A stretch of DNA of 10,032 nucleotides from NCBI GenBank assembly GCA_030625695.1, contig DAOUQK010000111.1:1-10032 (forward strand). Reading direction: 5' to 3'. Shown here piece after piece: positions 1-5,915 of the stretch; the first letter of the stretch is position 1; the number at the start of each line of letters is the position of its first letter. Both the position numbers and the translations under genes were made by a program. Source of the DNA: Paracoccaceae bacterium. GTDB lineage: Bacteria; Pseudomonadota; Alphaproteobacteria; Rhodobacterales; Rhodobacteraceae. The notes under the pieces were generated by a model. The model was given only the letters and a program-made list of their open reading frames with translations. It made no database searches and had not been told where the DNA came from.

Positions 1-1601
1 AGAATGGCGCCCGAACGGCCATAAACTGCACGGGAATAGCCTGCATCGGGCCGCGCCTGCTTGCCGCCAACATACATCTTGGCGGTGCGGTCAATCGGCC
101 CGGCTGGACCGGCTTCGCCAGTCTTGGCGGCGATCTTGCCCAAAGATTTAGATTTCCCCTTGGCCTGCGTATAGGCCGCCAAGCCTTCCCAACCCCCTTC
201 GCGGCCAAAGCCGCTTTCACGCACACCGCCAAATCCGGCGGCGGCATCCATCAGGTTGGTGGCGTTGATCCAGACAATTCCGGCCACCAGCTTGGGGGCG
301 ATATCCAGCGCCAGATTAATATTCTCACTCCAAACCGTCGCAGCCAGCCCATAGCGGGTGTTATTGGCCAATGCCACAGCTTCGGACGGCGTGCGAAAGG
401 TGGTTGAAACCAGAACCGGCCCGAAAATCTCTTCCTGCATCAGGGTATCAGAGGTGGTCAGCCCGGTGATCAAAGTGGGCGGATAAAAGCAACCATCGGG
501 CAAGGGGGTCGTGGCGTGGTATGTTTCGCCCGCCGTATTACCCGCAACCATGGCGCTGATCGTTGCCAATTGCACCGGGTCCACCACCGCACCCACGTCA
601 ATACATTTGTCGAGCGGGTTGCCGATCCGCAAGCCATCCATTCGCGTGCGCAACTTGGCATAGAAACCTTCGGCAATGCCTTCCTGCACCAACAGGCGTG
701 ACCCCGCGCAACAGACTTGACCCGAGTTGAACCAGATTGCATCAACCAGACCCTCAACGGCGGAATCAATATCGGCGTCGTCAAACACGATATAGGGCGA
801 CTTGCCGCCCAACTCCAACGACAGGGCCTTGCCGCTGCCCGCTGTCGCCTCGCGGATACGCCGACCCACGCTGGTAGAGCCGGTAAAGGCGATCTTGTCG
901 ACCGGGGCTGCGACAATCATTTCACCCACAGCGCCGTCGCCAGTAACGATGTTGACCACACCTCTGGGCAGGCCAGCTTGGCAACAAATATCGGCGAACA
1001 AAAGCGCCGTCAAAGAGGTGTATTCAGCGGGTTTCAACACCACTGTATTGCCCATCGCCAAAGCGGGCGCGATTTTCCAGGCCAACATCAGCAACGGGAA
1101 GTTCCACGGGATAATCTGACCGCATACGCCCAACGCTTCAGCATCCGGCAAAGCCTCGGGCATCAGCTGCGCCATGCCTGCGTGGTAATAAAAATGCCGC
1201 TGCGCCAGTGGGATATCAATGTCACGTGATTCGCGGATCGGCTTGCCATTGTCGAGGGTTTCCAAAACCGCAAACAACCGGCTGTGTTTCTGCAACAATC
1301 GCGCCAGTGCGTATAGGTATCGCGCCCGCCCCGGCCCGCCGATCTTTTCCCACTTACCTTGTGCTGCGCGCGCGGCAGCAACGGCTGCATCAACATCGCC
1401 TTGGGTCGCCTGACTTAAGGTCGCCAGAACTTCGCCCGCTGCCGGATTACGACTCTCGAACCCATCACCGGGTGCGGTGAACGCGCCGTTAATGAAATGG
1501 CCAAACCGGTCGCCCTGATCCACCAACCAGGCCAGCGCCTCGGCGGCACTTTCCGGGGCGGGGCCGTATTCCATAGTTTCGAATTTGTCTTTGACGCTCA
1601 T
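1..1601 (-). CDS. Aldehyde dehydrogenase family protein, two-domain type, 3' end outside window
   Basis: NAD(P)-dependent aldehyde dehydrogenase; 533 codons are visible and the frame is still open at the left edge. The first ~475 residues form a standard ALDH domain: the IIPWNFP motif carries N167, LELGGKSP the general base E263, and GQVCCAGSR the catalytic C297. The 34-residue spacing from E263 to C297 is the classical one. After ~480 a linker leads to a second N-terminal-like segment (TAKMYVGGKQ, then YSRAVYGR), so the full protein is probably the ~780-residue form with a second, partial ALDH domain; that length is from memory of the family. The ATG at 1601 has an AAGAAG ribosome binding site that overlaps the deoC stop, with only 6 nt between the genes, so the two are an operon. 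Inferred role: oxidation of the acetaldehyde released by DeoC. The substrate is not provable from sequence. Confidence 0.93.
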   Translation of the reverse strand, partial: MSVKDKFETMEYGPAPESAAEALAWLVDQGDRFGHFINGAFTAPGDGFESRNPAAGEVLATLSQATQGDVDAAVAAARAAQGKWEKIGGPGRARYLYALARLLQKHSRLFAVLETLDNGKPIRESRDIDIPLAQRHFYYHAGMAQLMPEALPDAEALGVCGQIIPWNFPLLMLAWKIAPALAMGNTVVLKPAEYTSLTALLFADICCQAGLPRGVVNIVTGDGAVGEMIVAAPVDKIAFTGSTSVGRRIREATAGSGKALSLELGGKSPYIVFDDADIDSAVEGLVDAIWFNSGQVCCAGSRLLVQEGIAEGFYAKLRTRMDGLRIGNPLDKCIDVGAVVDPVQLATISAMVAGNTAGETYHATTPLPDGCFYPPTLITGLTTSDTLMQEEIFGPVLVSTTFRTPSEAVALANNTRYGLAATVWSENINLALDIAPKLVAGIVWINATNLMDAAAGFGGVRESGFGREGGWEGLAAYTQAKGKSKSLGKIAAKTGEAGPAGPIDRTAKMYVGGKQARPDAGYSRAVYGRSGAI

Positions 1602-1607
1602 ATCTTC

Positions 1608-2597
1608 TTACCCAATTGCATGGCGATACCCCGCCGAATAGGCCCCGGTTACATGGTGCTCCAACTGCCGTTCAATATCGCCCAGCAACGAACTCGCTCC
1701 AAACCGGAACAGATCGGGTCGCAACCAGAGATCCCCCAATTCGTCCTTCATCAGCGCTAGGTACACAAGCGCATCCTTGGCCTTGGAAATCCCGCCCGCC
1801 GGTTTGTATCCAATCCGATAGCCGGTGCGTGCATAATATTCGCGGATCATCCGGATCATCACCAAAGACACCGGCAAGGTGGCATTAACGCTTTCCTTGC
1901 CGGTCGAGGTTTTGATGAAATCCGCCCCCCCCATCATCGCCACCACCGATGCACGCGCCACATTGCGCAACGTGCCCAACTCTCCGGTAGCCAGAATTGC
2001 CTTCATATGCGCATCACCACAGGCGGCGCGAAAGGTCTGTATCTCTTCGTATAGTGCCTGCCAATTGCCCGACAGAACGTGACGGCGCGATATCACAATA
2101 TCAATCTCAGCCGCGCCCGCCTTCACGCTTTCACCAATCTCGGCCACCCTTAGGTGGAACGGGGAAAGCCCCGCAGGAAACCCGGTACTGACCGCAGCCA
2201 CCGGAATACCACTGCCGGCCAACGCGTCCACCGCCGGACCAATCATATCGTGATAAACACAGATCGCCCCGGTGGTTACCGGTCCCATGCCCATCGCGTC
2301 CAGCAATTCCTGCCGCACTGGTTGGCGCGCCTTGGCGCACAGGCGACGCACCCGGTCGGCGGTATCATCGCCCGACAGGGTTGTCAGGTCGATGCAGGTG
2401 ATGGCCCGCAAAAGCCACGCCGCTTGCCATTCTTTCTTGACGGACCGCCGCCCCGGCAGGGTGGCCGCGCGCCGTTCAATCGCCGAAGTATTGGCCTGCA
2501 CGGATCGCACCCATTGCATATCCAATGGAATGCCCGGATTGCGCGGTTCGGTGACCTGCGGCAGATGCGTTGTTGGGGTGGTGGTTTTGGTGCTCAT
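1608..2597 (-). CDS. deoC: Deoxyribose-phosphate aldolase
   Basis: Class I aldolase (EC 4.1.2.4) that cleaves 2-deoxyribose-5-phosphate into glyceraldehyde-3-phosphate and acetaldehyde, a cytoplasmic step of deoxynucleoside catabolism. The 329-residue protein keeps the DERA active site: D166 in AEIDIV, K199 in MKAILATGEL, the Schiff-base K229 in DFIKTSTGK, and K265 in YKPAGGI. It is longer than the ~250-260 residues of E. coli DeoC because of a ~65-residue N-terminal extension (MQWVRSVQANTSAIERRAA and what follows), which is usual in Rhodobacteraceae orthologues. The ATG at 2597 follows AAAGGG with a 7 nt spacer. First gene of a pair with the aldehyde dehydrogenase. An inverted repeat in the leader may affect initiation. 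Nothing suggests decay, although transposase remnants lie just upstream. Confidence 0.96.
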   Translation of the reverse strand: MSTKTTTPTTHLPQVTEPRNPGIPLDMQWVRSVQANTSAIERRAATLPGRRSVKKEWQAAWLLRAITCIDLTTLSGDDTADRVRRLCAKARQPVRQELLDAMGMGPVTTGAICVYHDMIGPAVDALAGSGIPVAAVSTGFPAGLSPFHLRVAEIGESVKAGAAEIDIVISRRHVLSGNWQALYEEIQTFRAACGDAHMKAILATGELGTLRNVARASVVAMMGGADFIKTSTGKESVNATLPVSLVMIRMIREYYARTGYRIGYKPAGGISKAKDALVYLALMKDELGDLWLRPDLFRFGASSLLGDIERQLEHHVTGAYSAGYRHAIG

Positions 2598-2598
2598 C

Positions 2599-2633
2599 GT
2601 CAGCCCTTTGGACGGATAAGCTCACAGGCTGAC
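2599..2633 (-). promoter_or_regulatory. Inverted repeat in the deoC leader
   Basis: On the deoC mRNA, GUCAGCC (2633-2627) can pair perfectly with GGCUGAC (2605-2599). The second arm ends one base before the start codon and overlaps the last bases of the AAAGGG ribosome binding site. The loop is 21 nt. Such a stem could hide the initiation region; that function is inferred. Confidence 0.3.
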
Positions 2634-2675
2634 ACGGGTGGACGACATTGGCAAGCCGGGGGCGTCGGCCTATTC

Positions 2676-2702
2676 AGGTTCTGAGTGTCTGATTCAAAAC
2701 CT
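2676..2702. repeat. Imperfect inverted repeat upstream of deoC
   Basis: AGGTTCTGA (2676-2684) and TCAAAACCT (2694-2702) are complementary except at one position, around a 9 nt centre. It lies ~80 bp before deoC and outside the recognisable transposase homology, followed by the palindrome TGATATCA (2709-2716). It could be an operator for the deoC operon or the end of a lost mobile element. The rest of 2598-2762 shows no gene and no convincing promoter. Confidence 0.25.
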
Positions 2703-3090
2703 AACACATGATATCAAAGCCTTACAATTCCGCATTTTCTGCCAAGCAGTACCCGCGCAGTCGCCACCCTTGAGTGCTTTGCGCATCACACCCCAGAACT
2801 TGCTGGACCCGGCGAAGGCTTCCGCCCGCTCGGCGCTGACATAGGCCTTATCTGCCCAGACGGATGCCTCAGCGCCGTGCAAAAGATCGTCCCAGATACG
2901 ACTGTCATGCACCTTTGCCGTGGTCGTATCCAGGTTGTGCACGATACTACTTTCGGCATCGACGCCAATATGCGCTTCCCATTGCCCGGCAGTGGTTTGC
3001 TTGCAAACCACGAGAGGAGGGTCAAACTACCAGTAGTTGCCCTTCTTGGTGCTGCTCATATCCGGGTCACGCTTGGCGGCCGACTTCAAG
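2694..3090 (-). pseudogene. IS5-family transposase remnant
   Basis: Decayed DDE transposase. Read on the minus strand from ~3090, the frame gives SAAKRDPDM, SSTKKGNYW, an in-frame TAG stop (3029-3027) where the family has tyrosine, a ~37-39 bp palindromic insert, and then AHIGVDAES, LDTTTAKVHDS, SVWADKAYVSAER and FWGVMRKALKGG. The first two catalytic aspartates (HIGVD and WADK) survive. The part carrying the glutamate (normally around RVEHPFR) is missing because homology stops near 2763; the frame runs on to a stop at 2694 with unrelated residues. The amino-terminal ~100+ residues are also gone, cut at the junction with the IS66 remnant. The gene cannot encode an active enzyme. Family assignment rests on the motif string KKGN-W-F-(GMK)-AHIGVD and the DKxYxS block. 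Confidence 0.8.
2985..3021. repeat. Short palindromic insert, copy A (inside the IS5 remnant)
   Basis: On the plus strand: CCCGGCAG (2985-2992), TGGTTTGC, TT, GCAAACCA, CGAGAG (3011-3016), GAGGG. The core is a perfect 9 bp inverted repeat (2992-3000 with 3003-3011). It interrupts the transposase between the WxFG and AHIGVD motifs and adds about 39 bp without changing the frame. The same end sequences recur in copy B at 3684-3719 in the opposite orientation. Confidence 0.6.
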
Positions 3091-3896
3091 TGGGCCTTGT
3101 TTGGTGCCAAATCTGAGAAGATCAAGCTTGAGCAATACGAACTGGCGCTGGAAGATATCGAAACGGCAATGGCGGCCATTCATGCCGAGGATGAGGCGAT
3201 TGACCTGCGCAAGTCAAAACCCGCACCGCGCAAATCGAACCGGGGCCATTTGCCCAAACACCTGCCGCGTATTGAAGAGGTAATTGAGCCGGAAAGCACG
3301 ACCTGCGCTTGTGGTGCGGAACGCCACATGATTGGCGAAGATACTTCTGAACGACTGGACATCATCCCCACCCAATTCCGCGTCATTGTAACCCGCCGCC
3401 CAAAATACGCCTGTCGATCCTGCGAGGCAGGCATTGTGCAAGCTCTGGCCAAACCCCGCCTGATCGAAGCTGGAATGCCAACCGAAGCCACGGTGGCCAG
3501 CGTGATCGTTAGCAGATACGCGGACCATCTGCCGCTGTATCGCCAGCCCAAATCTATGCGCGGCAGGGTGTTGATCTGGACCACTCTACACTGGCATACT
3601 GGGTTGGCAAAGCTGCATACGAATTGCGGCCTGTCTATGATTGCCTGCTGGAGAATCTCAAACAATCCTCCAAGTTATTCATGCCCTCTCGGCAGATTGC
3701 TATGCAATCGTCTGCCGGGTTATAGACGAAACCACCGCTCCGGTGCTTGATCCGGGGCAAGGAAAAACCAAAACAGGGTACTTCTGGGCTCTGGCCCGCG
3801 ATGATCGGCCATGGCTGGGGCAAGCCCCACCGGGCGTGGCATTTACCTATGCACCGGGACGCAGTGGCAAATACGCTGGCGATATTTTGCAGGGCT
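3086..3896 (+). pseudogene. IS66-family transposase (tnpC) remnant
   Basis: Decayed IS66-type DDE transposase. Homology starts near 3086 with KWALFGAKSEK and continues through ALEDIETAMAAIHAEDEAID, the proline-rich linker, HLPKHLPRIEEVIEPE, the zinc-binding CACGAE...CRSCE pair, and YADHLPLYRQ. A one-base deletion near 3547 shifts the frame; the next frame reads QIYARQGVDLDHSTLAYWVG up to SSKLFM at 3683. A 41 bp palindromic insert (3684-3724) then separates this from DETTAPVLDPGQGK, where D is the first catalytic aspartate, and the third frame continues through GYFWALARDDRPW and FTYAPGRSG to LQGF at ~3896. The amino-terminal part and everything after LQGF, including the rest of the catalytic domain, are missing. 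Head-to-head with the IS5 remnant. Nonfunctional. Confidence 0.85.
3684..3719. repeat. Short palindromic insert, copy B (inside the IS66 remnant)
   Basis: CCCTCTCG (3684-3691), GCAGATTGC, TAT, GCAATCGT, CTGCCGGG (3712-3719). It folds as CGGCAG-ATTGC, loop TAT, GCAAT, a 3 nt bulge, CTGCCG: 11 base pairs. The extra DNA relative to an intact transposase reading (LFM directly followed by DET) is 41 bp, 3684-3724. GTTAT occurs at 3674-3678 and 3719-3723, possibly by chance. Its reverse complement shares both ends and the TTGC/GCAA centre with copy A. Confidence 0.6.
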
Positions 3897-4103
3897 TTAA
3901 AGCGCCGTCAGCCCGCCCGCCATTTGTCGGCCATCTCGCCCGTCCTGAAGTTCGAACGATACTTTCTGATTGTCGGCCAGCCCGGTCATTCCCGAGGCTT
4001 CGACAGCCGAGATATGCACAAACACATCCTTGCCGCCATCGTCGGGTGCGATGAACCCGAATCCTTTGGTTGTATTAAACCACTTCACGGTGCCTGTTGG
4101 CAT
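3897..4103 (-). CDS. cspA: Cold-shock protein, CspA family
   Basis: A 68-residue single-stranded RNA/DNA-binding protein with one cold-shock domain, which typically melts mRNA structure. RNP1 (KGFGFI, residues 13-18) and RNP2 (VFVHIS, 27-32) are intact, and the opening GTVKWFNTTKGFGFIAP is typical of alphaproteobacterial Csp proteins. The ATG at 4103 has a strong AAGAAGGAGA ribosome binding site; an open frame upstream to 4151 has no family match and is rejected as coding. Length is normal. The TAA stop (3899-3897) sits exactly where the IS66 remnant ends, so the original 3' untranslated region and terminator have probably been replaced, and the last residues (GGLTAL) may be altered. No terminator hairpin is visible below it, so transcripts may run antisense through the IS66 remnant. 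Confidence 0.93.
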   Translation of the reverse strand: MPTGTVKWFNTTKGFGFIAPDDGGKDVFVHISAVEASGMTGLADNQKVSFELQDGRDGRQMAGGLTAL

Positions 4104-4321
4104 GGTCCCGCGTCTCCTTCTTGTCTTTACCCCCAGTGACAAAGGGGCCATTAAAGGTGCTGCAAATCATCGTGACCTACGCACAAAATTTGGCAAAGCC
4201 AGGAAGCGATCCGCAGCTTACCTAGCGTCAGGATCGCAGAATTGGGCGAAAAATCAAGGTTTACGGAGGAAACCCCGGGTTTGGGTGGGTGCCCGGGAAC
4301 TGATAGGACAAGGAATTGGCG

Positions 4322-4639
4322 ATGATCCTTTATGGGTTAAAAAGCTGCGATACCTGCCGCAAGGCGTTGAAATTCTTGCCGGATGCGGAGTTTGTTGATG
4401 TCAGGGGCCAAGGTGTTCCCGGTGATGTTCTGGCCCGGGCGTTGCAACAGTTTGGGGCGAAATTAGTCAACACGCGTTCGACCACATGGCGGGAATTGTC
4501 GCGCGATGAGCAGCAAAAGCCAGCGCTTGAATTGTTGCAGACCTATCCAACCGTGATGAAACGCTCATTGATCACCGACCAGGATCAGATGTGGCTGGGC
4601 TGGGCTTCCGACACACAGGCCGCGTTCAACCAGGGCTGA
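4322..4639 (+). CDS. ArsC/Spx/YffB-family thioredoxin-fold protein
   Basis: A 105-residue protein of the arsenate reductase-like (ArsC/Spx) group. It begins MILYGLKSCDTCRKA with a CxxC pair (C9, C12) in the redox position and contains TTWRELSRDE (54-63) and YPTVMKRSLI (75-84), which match the YffB/Spx-type members better than true plasmid ArsC. No arsenic resistance genes are nearby, so arsenate reduction should not be assumed; the substrate is unknown. Start choice: the ATG at 4322 has AAGGA 7 nt upstream. A TTG at 4316 is in frame but too close to that site, and a TAG at 4304 closes the frame, so no other start is possible. The 3' end overlaps the convergent DoxX gene by 14 nt. Transcribed divergently from cspA across a 218 bp gap. 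Confidence 0.85.
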   Translation: MILYGLKSCDTCRKALKFLPDAEFVDVRGQGVPGDVLARALQQFGAKLVNTRSTTWRELSRDEQQKPALELLQTYPTVMKRSLITDQDQMWLGWASDTQAAFNQG

Positions 4640-5183
4640 ACCAGCGGCGGAAACCGGCGTCCAGAGACAGGGCTCCGCCGCCTTTGACCACCAGAAATGC
4701 CAGCGTGAATACCCAGAACAGACGTTGATCCATGATCACTGAGTCGGGAAAACGGTCGAACCAGAACCCCAGCGTTTTGGCGTCTACCATGTCGTGGCCA
4801 AAAACATCCGTCAACGATTGCATCACTACAAATCCGATCAGCCCCAGGGATGCAAGGCGTGTCAAAAGCCCGGCGACAATCATCGCCGGGAACAGGAATT
4901 CGGCCCAGGTGCCGCCGACCACGACCCACCAATGAAAGACCGAGAGTTGCGTTGGGTCATAGCCCACCGCTTCGATCTGTTTAGGGAATATCTGCGCATA
5001 GGCACCGATCGACGGATGAAATATGCCCAATGCGCCGTCGCCCAGTTTGGTCAGGCCCGAGTGCCAGTAATAGGCCAACAGGCTGGCGGCGACGATGAAC
5101 CTTGCGGCCAGCGGCAGCAGCCAGTCACCGATTTGTTCAATCTGATGAAATACCGCGTGATACAGTGAGATAAGCGCGCGCAA
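4626..5183 (-). CDS. DoxX-family membrane protein of the bufferin operon
   Basis: A 185-residue integral inner-membrane protein of the DoxX family. Four hydrophobic helices can be seen at roughly 20-42, 86-106, 108-127 and 153-170, with the family signature WHSGLTKL after the first. DoxX proteins are regular partners in DUF2282/DUF692/DUF2063 clusters; their role there is not settled, with proposed links to redox chemistry or to export and handling of the product. The start is TTG at 5183: AAAGGA lies 7 nt upstream, an in-frame TAA (the bufC stop) closes the frame 12 nt further up, and no in-frame ATG exists before residue 101. It is the last gene of the operon, 12 nt after bufC and in the same frame, so reading through that one stop codon would join the two proteins. 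Its end overlaps the convergent ArsC-like gene. Confidence 0.87.
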   Translation of the reverse strand: MRALISLYHAVFHQIEQIGDWLLPLAARFIVAASLLAYYWHSGLTKLGDGALGIFHPSIGAYAQIFPKQIEAVGYDPTQLSVFHWWVVVGGTWAEFLFPAMIVAGLLTRLASLGLIGFVVMQSLTDVFGHDMVDAKTLGFWFDRFPDSVIMDQRLFWVFTLAFLVVKGGGALSLDAGFRRWFSPG

Positions 5184-5195
5184 TGCAGCATCCTT

Positions 5196-5915
5196 TTACT
5201 CCAGTGACACCAATGCGCCCCCCAAAAGCAACAGGGTCAACGGTCCGCCCATGTCAAACTGCGGTGCCTCCGTTGTTGCGGCGTCCAATGCGTCGCCAAG
5301 CTTTGCGCCCTGCATCAGCGCCAATATCCACGTCGCCCCGCCGGGCGGCAGGGCTTGCGGTATCGGGTCAAACGCAGGCCGGGTGATCAGCACATCCTGC
5401 GCCTTGGATTGCGCGGTTTGCGCGTCGTTCCAGATGTCCAGAACCGGCCAGTCCGAGCGGATGACCTGAACGGCCGGGGCGAGGTGTACTTTGGTCTGCA
5501 ACAAAGCCTCGGGTGGGATTTCAGCGAGGTGTTCTGAAGGCATCGCAGGGGCGTCGCCTGCGTGATAAGCCTGACGTATTGCCAGTTCAAGCCGCGCAAC
5601 ATCCGCCAAATACCCCATCTGGTCCAACTGCTTGTGGCTTTCCAGAAAGGCGGGGAACGCCGCACCGTAATACATCATTCGCGGATCAGTTGGCGGGTGC
5701 GCGCGCAAAAATGCACCCGCCACCCGGTTCATGTTTTCGGGTCCCAACAGACGGGTAACGGTTGGGAAACCAACCTTCAGGGCGGTGATCAGTGAATGCA
5801 CCACATTGTTGCGGTAAACATCAAACCTGCGCCCGGCTGTATGGGCCATTCCGTCCTGCAACCCATCTGGCGCAGGCAGGTGCGCATCCATCAAAGCCGA
5901 GATAAACTGCTTCAT
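5196..5915 (-). CDS. bufC: DUF2063 partner protein of the MNIO enzyme (BufC/HvfC type)
   Basis: A 239-residue protein with the N-terminal DUF2063 domain, often labelled a putative DNA-binding domain. Visible family motifs are RRFDVYRNNVVHSL (29-42), FPTVTRLLG (50-58), FLRAHPPTDP followed by YYGAAFPAFLE, and YLADVARLELAIRQAYHA (~101-118). In methanobactin, HvfABC and bufferin systems the analogous protein binds the precursor and the DUF692 enzyme and is required for the modification, so this is inferred to be the recognition partner rather than a transcription factor. The ATG at 5915 overlaps the bufB stop as ATGA, which implies translational coupling and near-equal amounts of the two proteins. 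An upstream in-frame extension to 5969 lies inside bufB and was rejected. Confidence 0.88.
   Translation of the reverse strand: MKQFISALMDAHLPAPDGLQDGMAHTAGRRFDVYRNNVVHSLITALKVGFPTVTRLLGPENMNRVAGAFLRAHPPTDPRMMYYGAAFPAFLESHKQLDQMGYLADVARLELAIRQAYHAGDAPAMPSEHLAEIPPEALLQTKVHLAPAVQVIRSDWPVLDIWNDAQTAQSKAQDVLITRPAFDPIPQALPPGGATWILALMQGAKLGDALDAATTEAPQFDMGGPLTLLLLGGALVSLE

Noticed and set aside
717..1229. Plus-strand open frame of 170 codons opposite the aldehyde dehydrogenase
   Set aside because: Antisense to ALDH core motifs; no ribosome binding site or family match.
1430..1460. CTGCCGG and CTCTCG close together as a third palindromic insert
   Set aside because: The bases encode expected ALDH residues, and there is no inverted repeat or extra DNA.
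2154..2684. Plus-strand open frame of 176 codons opposite deoC
   Set aside because: Antisense to intact deoC, with a composition typical of reverse-frame shadows and no recognisable motif.
3684..3724. Programmed translational bypassing element or a tiny intron in the IS66 gene
   Set aside because: Bypassing needs matching take-off and landing codons; the bases before and at the end of the insert are ATG and ATA. The gene also has another frameshift and is truncated, so nothing selects for rescue.
4104..4151. Extended cspA start at 4151
   Set aside because: The extension (MAPLSLGVKTRRRRGT) has no family counterpart, and the strong AAGGAG site points to the ATG at 4103.
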